DNA of 64,000 nt, from the NCBI GenBank assembly GCA_050084985.1, contig JBITNC010000001.1, forward strand, positions 64,294,001 to 64,358,000, in the 5' to 3' direction. Position 1 is the first letter of the stretch. The number at the start of each line of letters is the position of its first letter. The notes beneath the pieces are model-generated. The model had not been told where the DNA came from. It worked only from the letters and a program-made list of their open reading frames with translations, and did no database searches. Below, piece after piece: positions 1 to 11,690 of the stretch. The position numbers were made by a program, and so were the translations under genes. This DNA comes from Nageia nagi (taxonomy: Eukaryota > Pinophyta).

Positions 1-100
1 CAATTTCAAATATTTCCACTAATTATAGATCATTTATACAATTTACTCCATTGATCCTCTTGAGATGGACAATTTTAGTGCCCTCATTCAGAATCTTTAC

Positions 101-778
101 CTATTTATTTTGGAAGGGAAGCAAAAGATGACTATAGTCTAAGGCTAGATACCCTCCCAATTTAGTAGTAAATTCTCTAGAAAGATAAATTCTAAATAGA
201 GATGGAAGATCAACTAAAATAATATATTAGATAACACAAATATCAAGGAAGCCATTTAAGGTTATTTGAACACCTTTAACACTACTGATAACATCTACTA
301 AGGAAGAACCCAACTATATGACACCATCAATCCATCTTGTAATGTATAATTTCATTTCATCTATAATAGCTTTTGGAATAATGGTTATGATAGCTCTAGT
401 ATCAATCATACAATTGTTTACTACCAAACCTTCTAATCTTAGGGATAAATAGAAACATGGGGGTCTTGTCACATCTATTGGAGATGGAGGGACAACTTTA
501 GACATAGCATAGATAGGATTTTCTTCATTTGTCCTTTTTTTACTATTTTTTAATTTTAAAGCTTTTTGAAAAAGTTCTAATATACCTAGTATCTTTATTA
601 CATCAAACATTATCATCCTAGAAGGATTTTTCTTCAATTCTTCCATAATATTATATAGAGCATATGGGATATACTTACTTGGTTCATTTTTTTGATGTGC
701 TTTGCAATATTGAGTCACCTTTTCTTTATGATAATTAGTGATAAAGAGATAAGGGTGTCTTAGCTTTTTTGGGTTCAA
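101..778 (-). pseudogene. Ty3/gypsy retropepsin pseudogene
   Basis: The segment reads as a gag-pol linker followed by an aspartic protease that would cleave the gag-pol polyprotein. The protease begins near 470 with PPCFYLSLRLEGLVVNNCMI, and the catalytic triplet that should be D-S/T-G-A reads D-T-R-A, so the active-site glycine is lost. The same frame continues through stops at 314-316 and 227-229 to a stop at 101-103. It keeps the typical post-protease stretch LVDLPSLFRIYLSREFTTKL. The broken triplet plus two internal stops make it inactive. Confidence 0.75.
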
Positions 779-1476
779 GTTGGGGTTGAGTGGGAGATGG
801 ATATTGCTGAGTGGATTGAGGTTGTTGTGGGTTGATAAAGAAGTTATTCTAGTTTGAACATAATTTTCTTATTCACCAATAAATCTTGAAACCCAAAAGT
901 TAACTATTATGAGGTTAGTAGTAGGATATGAAGTAGGTTCTACCATCTGGTCAGAATGTAACCCTAAATATTGATGTTGATATACTACACATGAATCTAG
1001 AAAATAATGAGCTAAACATGGTGGACACCATTTCATAATACCTGAAGCAACACCATCTATAGAATTGGTCATAACAATATTCTCAATTATTTTAGGAAGA
1101 TTAAACTATTTCAATTGATTAACCTTAGGTTGGAATCTTGGTTGATGCTAATTATCATATCTTCTATAGTTAAAACCATGATTCTACCTTTCTTATAGAG
1201 TGAGCTTATTGGATAGATTTTTGATAGTTATCTCTAACTACCTTATCCTTTCCTCTTTTTGAGACTTAGGTTCAGTACTAGTACTTATAGATGCAAGAGC
1301 AAGTAATGCTAGTAGCTGATTTTGAATAGTAGGTTTAAGAGGAGGTGGTAGGGAAAGAACTTTAAGATGATCTATTTGTGGAGTTTTCTTAGGAGGTAAA
1401 CTAGAAAATATAGGCATGATTGTTCTGGGTTACATTTTACCAAGGAAACCAAGGTATGTTTTGTAGTGTTATCCAT

Positions 1477-1971
1477 CTAATAAACATTTGGAAATGTATC
1501 TCTTGAAATAATAATAAGCATATTGAGGTCAAGAAGGAAAGCTTTTTGGTAATATACTAGAGCTTGAGCATTAGTTGGTCTTATCCTTGCTAGTATGGAT
1601 TTCCATGTTCTCTCAAATCTGACATTAAAATCATCAATAGATTCATGTGGGTGCCTTTTAAAACATGCTATGAGGGTAAGAAATGTGCTATCATTACCAT
1701 CTACAAAAAACCTTTTGATCAAGGCTTGAAATTACTCTCCCTGTGAATTTATAGATTGGGGGGTGAGAGTCTTGAACCATTTAGCTACTTTACCTTTAAA
1801 AGAGTGTGACAATAACCTTATCATCATAGTTTCATTAGTAATATCAAAGCTAGAAGCTAGTAATGATACATATTGGTAGTGCTCATATGGCATCTTTTCA
1901 AAGCCATCATACTTAAGCAAAAATTTAAAATTTTCTTGAGGTATAGGCAATGAATTAGTAGCTACAACCAA
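1477..1971 (-). pseudogene. Ty3/gypsy gag pseudogene
   Basis: In an active element this protein would form the capsid of the cytoplasmic virus-like particle. One reading frame spans the whole stretch, broken only by a stop at 1,729-1,731. The first part has the gag signature KVAKWFKTLTPQSIN; the second has FNVRFERTWKSILARI and then a run resembling the end of the plant gypsy capsid domain. These match the Retrotrans_gag family as it occurs in plant gypsy elements. The start is not certain, because the family normally extends upstream of the first Met near 1,971 and similar residues continue there. Family assignment is firm; function is lost. Confidence 0.8.
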
Positions 1972-1975
1972 AGGA

Positions 1976-3485
1976 TGATGGTTATTCCAAGAAGGGAAGT
2001 CTACTAGCTAAGCCATACTTGGAGGACATACATGAGGTGAATGAGGCAAACAATTTTTTGGAAATGAGTCAAATATAATAGATAAATGGGTAGCCCTTAA
2101 AGGGATCAAATATAACACAACCCAAGATATTTTTTATCTAGTCCTCCTATAGTGAAGTGATAGCTCTTGAAATCTAGGCTATCTTAAGGAATTTTTGGCA
2201 CTACTTATAGTTAGCCTATGTTTTGGAGGTGCCAAGGTTCAAAAAAGGTGATTGGTTGATATTAGAGTTGCCAATAAGGTCATAAAAACCTTATAATCTT
2301 GAAGGATTAATTTGATAACCCACCAGATAAAGTTATCAAGCCTAATAATTCTCATTAAATATATAACTTAGCTCAAGTCCCATCAAGCATGAAAAAAATA
2401 GAATTTGTATACTATTGATTAGTATAGTGTAACCTTAAGTGTTTGGTCTAGTCATGTTCTCCACTTCCTGCAACAATAGGTTCCTTGAAAGATCAAAAGG
2501 TGGAGGGAATGTGCTCATGTAAATCTTTTGCTCAATCTTTGGGTTATAGGCCAATTCATTTTTATGTTTAAGGTCAAAAGCAATAGGAAAAAGATGAAAA
2601 GGTAAAGGGTAATAGGAAAGAGATAAATACATGAACAATTAAAATGGAAAATTTACAACTCGAGCATTGCAGCATAGGTGGCAATCCATATCCAAGATTA
2701 AGAATAGTAAACTACCTCACCCTTGGGGTCTCATAATCATAATACAAAATCATAATTTGTAAAAAACATTTCATACATAACATTCACAAAAGCAATAATA
2801 GCCACTTTATTGCAAGAGGGAAAAGCATTATCTATTTGTATTATCATATATGAATTGCTCTTACAAATTAGGGCAAATTTGTTAGAATGTTCAATCGTTC
2901 TAATTTCTAAAACTAGCTATTTATACAACTTTCTCCCCTTTTGGGTGATTGGATCTCATTAATATACATTATTACTAGTATTGAATGAAATAACTACAAT
3001 AGTGTTATTTACATAAATGTTACAACTATGTTAGATTATACAATATATAAGTTCAAATCAACATTAACTATCTAAATTTTTTGGATCTTCTAGGGATTTG
3101 TAACTTTTGATCAACCATGTCCATAGAGCTGCAATCTTTCTAACATGTCATTGACTACTCCTTCTAGAACCTTGTAGCTAATTGGATTTAATATTATTGC
3201 TAATTAAAAGTGGTACTATGGTATATTGAGCAATTATTTAATTGCACATTGATTGGTATGATTTGATTATCTACTTTATTAGCCTCCATCTACTTCTTTG
3301 CAATCTTCATGATGTATATTTTGGATGTTAGTAATCAAAGTAATGATGGTTAGTAGATATTATGTTTGCTTAGATTAAGAAGAAATACCATTATTATGTG
3401 GGAATGAGTTAGTTTTGACACATTAGTGGACTTAGGTGTTCTTTCTCATACATTACTCTTCTATTTACTCGATGGGCTCTATGTT
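1976..3485. other. No recognisable gene
   Basis: AT-rich DNA with stops in all frames. The minus-strand ORF at 2,435-2,638 has no family features. The stretch may hold the lost leader and LTR of the gypsy element to its left, but I could not find a paired LTR, a primer-binding site or a TG...CA boundary. Confidence 0.4.
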
Positions 3486-3489
3486 CTTC

Positions 3490-3770
3490 TTTTGGGCTTT
3501 GTTAATGATTTGGTTTCCTTTGTGACTCATTGATTTTTGTAAAAAATATGACATCATACTTCAAAATCCCTAGGCTCTACTAATGATTTAATTTTCTCTA
3601 AGACTCATTGATTTTCACAAAAAAATATGACATCATGCTTTGAAATCCCCATGCTTTACTAATGATTTTCAAGAATCTACAGTGCCTACTACCTATTCTG
3701 AGACCTACTAATTTTGATTGAAAATTATGATGTCATGCTCTAAAATCCTCTAGTACTATTTACATTTTTC
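3490..3770. repeat. Imperfect tandem repeat, about 80-100 bp, three units
   Basis: Each unit holds a variant of GACTCATTGATTTT, an A-rich run, then TATGACATCAT and a TCAAAATCC-like end, followed by CTAATGATT. The third unit is longer and more diverged. Read directly from the sequence; no known family. Confidence 0.6.
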
Positions 3771-4424
3771 AAAAGTTGAACTCTACATATATATACAAGT
3801 CTTGGACTTTCATATCAATGATTCCTAGAGTCTCTAAGGCAACAAATATGATTTTGGACAATTTTGATACATGACTTCTTGGGTGTACTTGGAGAAGATG
3901 ACATGATTTTTGAGTACTCTAGACTTATGATTATTAAAGAGTAAAAGAATATAAATTTAACACAAGTATTTTTTATAGAATCTTTGCATGACCTTATTTA
4001 CATATTTTTTAGGTATTGAAGAAAGACAAAAGTCTTCGATGACTTTATTTACAAAATGACTCCAAACACTCTAGGGAATAGGAATGTGAAAGGGGGAAAG
4101 GTTTAAACAATACAAGACATGAAGACCCTAAAATAATATTGATTTCTTGGGAATTATTATATACATAGCTTATGGGTACTAAGGTAAATGAAAAAATAAA
4201 TAATAAAGAATAGCAAGATTACCTAGATTTTGAGTATTATTTTGGAGGAATACATTTAGTTAGATAGGTAATGAAGGCCATTCAATACCCATGGTACAAC
4301 AAAGAAAAGCTTGGTAGGGACCAGTGGAAAGTGACTATGGCTTCTAATCAGAAAGAAATCCCTTCAACCATGGAAATAGAACTTGTCTAAGACTATTTCA
4401 ATAAGAAAGACTACAATTTTAAGA

Positions 4425-4665
4425 TAATTTTGTAGTTATCCTTTAGTAAAATTTCCTGATCATGACTACAATTTTGTGGTATTTTTAACATTATTTCATA
4501 GCTATTCTTAACTATGATTTTATAGGATTTTTTTAACATGATTCCAAGGCTATGCTTGAGTAAAATGACCTGATCATAACTATGATTTTGTTGGGGGTTT
4601 TAACATGATTCTGTGGCTATCTTTGACTATAATTTTATTTATTGTTGTGGTTTTTCAAGTTTTGA
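4425..4665. repeat. Imperfect tandem repeat with TAACATGATT / GACTATGATTTT motifs
   Basis: A unit of roughly 120 bp occurs about twice, and each unit contains two weaker half-units of about 60 bp. Shared pieces are AGTAAAATNNCCTGATCATNACTA and TTTTAACATGATTC. The flanking DNA (3,771-4,424 and 4,666-5,083) shows no gene. Confidence 0.5.
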
Positions 4666-5083
4666 AATTGGAAAAGCATAGCATTTTATATGAAGTACAT
4701 AAATCATTATCAAATGGAAACTTGCATTTCATAAATCATTGTTAGTAATCATTTTGTATATTGTTAATAATATATTAAGTAACCTTAAATTAAGATTCAT
4801 TATTCAATAGGGGAAATTTTTTTTTACTAAGATCTAAATATCACATATATTAGATTATTATTTTTGATTTAATACAACCAAGAATATTATTTTGATTATT
4901 GATTTTGGCATATTGATATGTTATTATCTTACTTATTGGAGATTAGAACCTACTCTTTTGAGATAGACTTATTGATACTAATGTATTTTAGTTGTATTTT
5001 ATATTTTTTTATTAAGACTATGTCTCCTTGTTATTATTGTATGATAACTTTTTACAAATAAGTTATAACATGTAGTAGTATTG

Positions 5084-5275
5084 AAGAGCATATTTTGAAT
5101 CATTTGAGCATAATTGAAAATGTAAAGAATATTTGAATAAGTTGAGCATAATTAAAACTACATAGCATATTTGAATCATTTGAGCATAATTGAAATTATA
5201 GATCATATTTGAATCCTTTGACCATAATTGATTATATTATATTTGTATCATTTGAGCATAATTGTGTAATTCTTG
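5084..5275. repeat. Tandem repeat of about 45 bp, about five units
   Basis: Units share GAGCATATTTGAATCATTTG and AGCATAATTGAA with small changes. The region is AT-rich and non-coding. Confidence 0.65.
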
Positions 5276-5940
5276 ATCATACATGTATTCTTGATCATGT
5301 GAGCATTGTAGAGCATATTTGAATCTTATGGTACTTATATTTGTGTTCATGTTCCATATACATTGTATAATCTTCATGTCCAAAATGGGCCCAAAAGTTA
5401 ATGTGATTGATGTAATAAACCTATAAAAAAGTGACAAATTACCATTTTCATGCTTATACAATTAGACTACCATTGAACTAAAGAAGGTGCTTGATATCAA
5501 AATTTGTATTTTAATATACTAGATTTCTAAAAATCATATTCTTGTAGAAAAAGGATCCCAAAAGATATGAAATGGTCTAAGTACACCTTCTGTACAAAAT
5601 GGGTTTTCTAAAAAAGTCTCTACATGCCTTATAGACATGTATGCATGCTCTATAAACATGACCATAGGCTCTATAGGTATATAGACATGACTACAGGATA
5701 CACAAAAAATGGATTTTTTAAAAAAGGCCCTAAGACATGTATGCAAGATGTGGAAGAATACATAAGGCCCAAGAATTGTTTGACAAGATGCATGATGCAA
5801 ACATATTTTTATGGCCTATAATGATTGTAGGATAAGTACAAAATAGGTTTTTAAACAATCCCTCTCCTTTACCCCCTCACCTCTACAAACTCAAAATATT
5901 GAAATGCCTAATAACTTTCCAGCTCCTTAATATCATAACT
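5276..5940. other. Unclassified DNA with a diverged duplication
   Basis: No supported gene. Two stretches, near 5,595-5,640 and 5,700-5,745, are similar to each other (ACAAAATGG, TTTTCTAAAAAAG, ACATGTATGCA), suggesting an old tandem duplication of about 105-110 bp. The ORFs on either strand here come from this low-complexity sequence. Confidence 0.4.
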
Positions 5941-5944
5941 TATG

Positions 5945-6755
5945 TATATGTTCCTTGTATGCAGCCATGCAAGTCTAGTGGATGAGGGTTGTAAATACTT
6001 TAATAGCATGATTGAATATTATTGTATTATTTTTAGGATGAATCATTACATGCATTATTAATCTTCTAACCTTTTTTATGTATTCTACTTATATGCAACC
6101 ATCCAAATCTAGTGGATGAGGGTTGTAAATGCTTTAATAGAATGAGTGAATCTTATTTCATTATTCCTAGGATGAATCATTGCATACATTGTTGATATTA
6201 TAACCTTTGTATATTTTCTACTTTCATGCAACCATGAAAGTCTAGTGGATGAGAGTTGTAAATACTTTAATAGCATGAGTGACTCTTATTGCATTATTCT
6301 AAGGATGAATCATTATATGCATTATTGATCTTCTAGAGAACCTTTTAATGTGTTTTACTTGCATGCAACCATGCAAATCTAGTGGATGAGGGTTGTAAAT
6401 ACTTTAATAGCATGAGTGACTCTCATTGGATAAATCATTATATGCATTATTAATCTTCTACATAACCCTTGTATATTTTCTACTAGCATGCACAACCATG
6501 CAATTCAAGTGGATGAGGGTTGTAAATACTTTAATAGCATGAGTGATTATTATTGCATTATTATTTAGATTAATCAGTATATGTATTATTGATCTTATAG
6601 CATAATCATTACATGTGTTCTGCTTACATGTGACCATGTATGTCTAATGGATGATGGTTGTAAATAATTTAATAGCATGAGTGACTCTTATTGCATTACT
6701 CTTGGTATGAATCATTATATGTATTATTGACCTTCTACATAACCTTTGTATGTGT
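5945..6755. repeat. Six-unit tandem repeat, about 135-140 bp per unit
   Basis: Six consecutive units share CATGCAACCATGCAAATCTA, then GTGGATGAGGGTTGTAAATA, then CTTTAATAGCATGAGTGA, then ATGAATCATTATATGCATTA. The units differ by substitutions and small indels; the fourth lacks about 20 bp. The array ends exactly where the copia homology starts, at about 6,756. The unit length is in the range of plant satellites, but six copies alone do not show a chromosomal satellite. Confidence 0.8.
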
Positions 6756-8299
6756 TTTGATTATCTAAAAAAATATGATATGGATGAGCTTGCTCATATC
6801 TAATTTCTTTCATAAGATGCTTTAGCCAAACAACTTCCTAGGCAACAGTTGACATGATTTGATATTTTACCTCTATGATGGAGAGAGCAGTAGTAGGTTG
6901 CTTATTGGAAGCCCAAGAGATAGCATCTAAATCAATACTAAATATACAAACATAAGTTGATTTCCTATCATCTTTAATCTCCCCTATAGCCAAAATTTGA
7001 GTACCTTAAGAGAACAAACTAGGGAAACTTGGAATACTTTATAGCAAGATTATTCATTCCTGTAAAATAACTCAAGATTTGCATAACAATATTGAGGTGC
7101 TCAACATATAATTTTTGCATAAACTATACTATGAAATTTATTGCAAAGGAAATATCTAGACTAGAGATAGTCAAATAAATAAGATTACTAATTAGTTGAT
7201 TATAAGATGTAGCATCTATCAATTGAGATTTAGAGCTAAGATTTAGAGTGATTCCAGGAGATACTGGGATCATAAAAGGTTTGCATTCCTCCATTATAAA
7301 CTTTTGCAATATATCTGATATATACTTAGATTGAATAAGGTAAGTATAATCCTTGTATTAGTACACTTGCATACCAAGGTAGTAGTGCAAGAGACCAAGA
7401 TCAATCATTTCAAATATTTCCTTAAGTCTAGATATGCATTCTTAGATGATTTCATCATTATTTACTATGATCAAAAGATCATCCACATATAGAAGAATCA
7501 AGACCAAGTCTTGTACCTAATTGAGCACATCTATATCTAAATCGGAGAAGCACTTAGAGAACCTAATGACTATAAAGTATTCTAAAATATTTTTGTACCA
7601 AGATTTAGGTGCATGCTTAATTCTATATAAGGACTTATTTAGCTTGCACATAAGGGATTCTTTTACTTATAAAATAAACCCTTTTGGTTGATTCATGTAG
7701 ATATCCACATCTAAGTCACTATTGAGAAAAGCACTCTTAACATCAAATTGATAAACTCTCCATCCTTGAGCTACTAAAAGAGTAAGGATTAACCTAAATA
7801 TGGGCATTTTTACCATTGGATAAAATATTTCCTCATAATAATCTTTATATTTCTAAATGAAACCCTTATCTACTAACCTTACCTTATATTTCTCAATTTT
7901 CCTAACTGAATTGTATTTTACCTTATAAATCCACTTATTATCAATCAAATTTCTTTCATTAGGATATGGAACCAAGTCCCAAGTTTGATTTTTCATCAAA
8001 GCCTCATACTCCACTTTCATGGCTTCCATCCAAAATTTGTTCTTCAAAGCTTTCTTGAATGATGAGGGCTCATTATTGCTATCAATTTTAGAAAATAATG
8101 ATTTATTAGGTCATACTTCTTGTTATTCTTTGTGTTGGATAATTTTGCTCTTGATATAACTTATCTACATTGATATCCAACCAGTTAGGTGCAACAGAAA
8201 GGTTATCAAGATCATCCATATCCTCATAGGAAGTAGATTCCTTAAGAAGTTCATTAAAATTTACATCCCTGAAGATAAACATTACTCTAGAGGAAGGAG
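6756..8299 (-). mobile_element. Copia A, downstream half (reverse transcriptase and RNase H)
   Basis: This stretch aligns along its length with copia C at about 53,535-55,090 in the same orientation. It stops at 8,299, where a CACTA terminus begins, and copia A continues at 43,593. The last 3 bases before the CACTA end are GAG, and GAG is repeated at 43,593-43,595. The left end at about 6,756 is abrupt; the RNase H tail, 3' non-coding region and 3' LTR are missing. Confidence 0.85.
6780..8297 (-). pseudogene. Copia A reverse transcriptase/RNase H pseudogene
   Basis: Minus-strand copia pol in the order expected for Ty1/copia: the linker after integrase (8,312-8,106, VMFIFRDVNFNELLKES), the start of reverse transcriptase (8,047-7,853, NKWIYKVKYNSVRKIEKYK), the catalytic YVDD at 7,478-7,489, and RNase H-like sequence down to about 6,780. 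Reading requires several frame changes and passes stops, so no product is possible. The family match (RVT_2) is clear from the motifs and from side-by-side similarity with copia C. The product would have made element cDNA in virus-like particles. Confidence 0.85.
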
Positions 8300-8335
8300 T
8301 ACTACTAGACAATAGGGGTTGGGCATTAGAAATAA
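8300..8335 (+). repeat. CACTA-1 left terminal inverted repeat
   Basis: TACTACTAG followed by a block ending TTGGGCATTAGAAATAAT. It pairs with 43,557-43,592 at roughly 80 percent identity over 36 positions. The first base is T instead of the usual C, a likely decay mutation. Confidence 0.85.
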
Positions 8336-8389
8336 TATCAAGCCCATTTATTTTATTTTATTTTAAATTTAGCCCCTAAGGTTATTATT

Positions 8390-8660
8390 GATAGCAACAT
8401 GTTCATTATACCTGATGTTAGAATTTTCATCAGGTATTTTTCCAAGTTACATCATAAATACCACCAAGTATTCCATCATGAAATGGAAAAACAATCATCA
8501 TAATTTTTGTCAAAAATAGTGTCAAGCATGTTAGGCATTCTGTCAGAACATATTTTTCCCGTCAATAATTTCATCAAGTATACCATCAGAAAAAAACTAT
8601 TAAAAAATAAACTAAAATAATTTTTAGGTATGATGTTAAGTAAGACATGAGGTATAGTGT
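8390..8660. repeat. CACTA-1 left subterminal repeats
   Basis: Short degenerate motifs in both orientations, such as CATCAAGTATNCCATCA, CATCATGAAATGG and TGATGTTA, recur every 30-40 bp. CACTA elements carry such subterminal motifs as binding sites for their TNPA protein. That role is inferred from the family and the position. Confidence 0.55.
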
Positions 8661-9429
8661 TAGGAATGCTGAAATCAAAAAATATATATATATTATTTTG
8701 CATTTTAAAAAAATAATTTTTTTACCTATTATTTTATTCTATTTTTTAATTTTTTTATATTAAATTGAATGAATTTTTAAATGAATTAAGTCATTATACT
8801 GAATCTTAATTTATTGATTATATTTAATTGAATTAAATAAATATAATTAAATTGAAATTTAATTATTATTAAATTTAATGGAAGCAAGCAAAAATTGAAA
8901 ATGCAACACAATTTGTAAACACATTAAAAATAGAATATATAGACATTGTAAATGTATGAAAATGTTATACAATGATCACTATTATCAATGCTATCATTTA
9001 ATCTAGAAACCCTCACTATCCCCTACTCTATATCAATCACTATCATGTCCATGCTCACTATCATGGTATTCTTCATCCTCTCTGAAGAACCTTGCAACTG
9101 ATAATTAAATAAATGTTAGTAACTAATCTTTAATTAAAAATAATTTCATTAATATCAAATCATAATTAACTAATTAATTAATAGCACATAAACTATTTGA
9201 ATCAAAGATTTAATGTTATTAGTGTATATTAAAACAAACAAATATTATCAAATTATTTAAGTTTAATTTTTACTAACCTACGTCAAATATTTTGTAACCT
9301 AATAAATATAATCTAAGTGAAATTTTTAGTAACCTAATAAGTCTGACCTGAGTTAAATTTTTAGCAACCTAGGTCTAACATAAGTTAATTTTTTATATAT
9401 TGACCTAAGTTGATTTAAAGTGTTACATT

Positions 9430-9570
9430 TTAATAGTTGAGGATTATGGTTAGGTTTTATGTAAGAAATTAGGGTAAGGGGTTAAGGGTTAGGGTTAGGA
9501 ATCTTTAGGGTTATGGTTATAATTTAGGGGTTATGGTTAAGGTTAGTGTTGGTGGTAAGGGTTAGATTGA
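9430..9570 (+). repeat. Short TTAGGG-type telomere-like tract
   Basis: Degenerate GGGTTAGGG and GGTTATGGTTA repeats, G-rich on the plus strand, lying in the presumed last intron of the CACTA-1 TNPA-like gene. Confidence 0.7.
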
Positions 9571-9910
9571 ATTGAAATAAAGCATATGTATTTTATTCCT
9601 TCAACAAGATGGATGATTCTTTCATGTTGCATTTAGGCCAAAGTAATCATACCCATTTGGTATTAAACTTATGTACTCTTAATTCTAAGGTGAACTATCA
9701 TAGATGTAGTACATATGTATCTATGTACTAATAAATGACATAAATGCATTAAAATACAAGTTATTATGTATCTAGATCCTTCTCGCTTCCACTTCCATTT
9801 ACATAGATACTCACACCCACCAATCATCTATCTCCCTCAATATTGACTTGACCATTTTCTTCTTTTAAATTTATTTCTCTCCATCACCATTATTCTCATT
9901 ACTCATTCTA

Positions 9911-10945
9911 AAACACTAATTATTTTGTATATTTTCTTCTCTTTTAGTTGGTAATGAGATTCCATAGTACATTATAAGGGACTAGACTAGTTTCCACACA
10001 AGTGGTAAATGAGTAGGACTTGGGTGTATGTACAATTTGTAATTTTATGGGAAAGGTAAAGGTAATAACAAAAATAGTAACTAACTACTAACCATGTCTG
10101 ACCTTAATCCTAACCACTACTAACCCTAACCCTAACCCTAACCACTAACCATGTATAACCCTAATTGTAACCCCTAACCCTAACCCTAACCCTAACCATT
10201 AATCACTAATCCTAACCATTACTAACCCTAAAAACCCTATAGCCTAACCCCTAAACCCTTAAAACCTTATCCCTTAAACCTTAAAACCATTAAGTTGGCC
10301 TTAAACCATAAAATTTGAATGTTAAAACCACTAATTATTTTGCATATTACCTACCCTTTTTATGGGAAATGGTAGTCCATTATACATTGTAAGGGAGTAG
10401 AGTAGTTTGCACATAAGTGTAAAATGAGTAGGACTCAATTTGCACATAAGTGTAAAATGAGTAGGACTCAATTTGCACATAAGTAGAAAATGAGTCTTAT
10501 TTTCAAATCTAAGCATATGTGTAATTTGCAATTTGCAATTTTATGGGTGAGGTAAAGGTAGTGCTATAAATAGTAACTAGCTATTAACCACTAATCATGT
10601 CTAACACTAACCCTAACCCTAACCCTAACCTTAACCTTAATCTTAACCCTAACCATTACTAATACTAACTATTAACCTTAACCCTAACCACTAACCCTAA
10701 CCCTAATCAATAACCATTACTAACACTAATCTTAACCCTAACTACTAAACACTAAATATATTTAACCCTAATTGTAACATCTAACCCTAACCTTAACCCT
10801 AACCATTAATATCCCTAACCCTAACCACTACTAACCCTAAAAACCCTATATCCTTACCCCTAAACCCTTAAAACCTTATAGTTTAAACCCTAAAATCCTT
10901 AAGTTGGCCTTGAAACCTAAACTTTGAATGTTGAAATCCTAAATG
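9911..10945. repeat. Tandem duplication containing CCCTAA telomere-like arrays
   Basis: Two adjacent units, 9,911-10,324 and 10,325 to about 10,945, each start with CTAATTATTTTG, pass through a unique segment (ACATTATAAGGGACTAGACT-like), then a CCCTAA-rich array, and end at AAGTTGGCCTT...TTTGAATGTT. In the arrays the 6-bp form CCCTAA is common beside the 7-bp plant form CCCTAAA. The second unit is longer because of the 33-bp repeat and extra telomere-like units. Confidence 0.75.
10406..10500. repeat. 33-bp minisatellite, three units
   Basis: Units start at 10,406, 10,439 and 10,472 with TTTGCACATAAGTGTAAAAT; the third is diverged and short. Because 33 is a multiple of three, the minus strand reads as a repeated 11-residue pattern, which explains the ORF at 10,331-10,531; I do not regard that as a gene. 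Confidence 0.85.
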
Positions 10946-11690
10946 CCCTAAAATCATAAAATCTTAAATTGTAAGATCCTAAACCATACACCCTAAATTG
11001 TAAACCCCTAAATTCTAAAATCTTAAACCCTTAAACCCTAAAAAATTTAAACCTTTAAACCTAAAAAATATAATCTAAGTTAATTTTTTACTAACCAAAA
11101 ATTTTGATTTGAGTTAAATTTTTAGGGTTATGGTTATGATTTAGGGGTTAGGATTAAGGTTAATGTTAATATATTAAGGGTTAGCGGTAAGCTTTTAGGG
11201 TTAGAGTTAGTGTACATGCATAAATATATATTTAGATATGGAATCATGTACAACATATTCTATGATTTAAAAATTAAATATAATCATGTGCACATATATT
11301 TTTCAATATTGTTAATGCATGGGGTGATCAATAATTGAGCTTAGAGAGAATTTTATGTTTTATTTTTTGTTCTTAGCATGGTAGTTAATGTTATTAGTTA
11401 AAGGTTTATGGACACAATCTTATAGGATTAATTTTCATTATCTTTTTAGTTTGTTTTTAGTAACCTAAGTGATATTTTTAACCCAAGTCTAATCTAAGTT
11501 ATAACATAAGTTTTTTTTTACTAACTTAAGCTTGAAAACCTTTCTAAAACTCCTAAACCCGTAAACCCTAAAAGCCATATACCCTAACCCCTAAACCCTT
11601 AAAACCATTAAGCCCTTAAACCCAAACTCCATAAACCCTGAACCCTTAAAACATTACAAACACTTAATCTCCTAAGTTAACATTTTTAAC
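10946..11690. repeat. Mixed-orientation telomere-like tracts
   Basis: CCCTAAA-type repeats (10,946-11,075), then TTAGGG-type on the same strand (11,110-11,215), then non-repetitive AT-rich DNA, then CCCTAAA-type again (11,540-11,670). The orientation switches argue for pieced-together fragments and not one array. Confidence 0.65.

Larger units (their letters stand above)
1..1975 (-). mobile_element. Ty3/gypsy retrotransposon fragment (gag and protease), runs off the left edge
   Basis: Read on the minus strand, gag (1,971 to 1,477) is followed by an aspartic protease (778 to 101), which is the Ty3/gypsy order; reverse transcriptase would lie left of the window. The 700 bp between the two is degenerate and I see no clear zinc knuckle. 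No LTR, primer-binding site or target duplication could be placed on the right side; homology fades a little above 1,971. In-frame stops show it is an old, dead copy. Confidence 0.8.

Noticed and set aside
8106-8312. A 68-residue ORF read across 8,300 as a continuous coding unit
   Set aside because: Its first residues come from the CACTA-1 terminal repeat; the copia frame starts only below 8,300, so the apparent start is created by the insertion.
10331-10531. Minus-strand ORF with a repeated HFTLMCKLSPT pattern, suggesting a repeat protein
   Set aside because: It is produced by a 33-bp minisatellite whose length is a multiple of three; no start context, no family and no conservation in the first duplicated unit.
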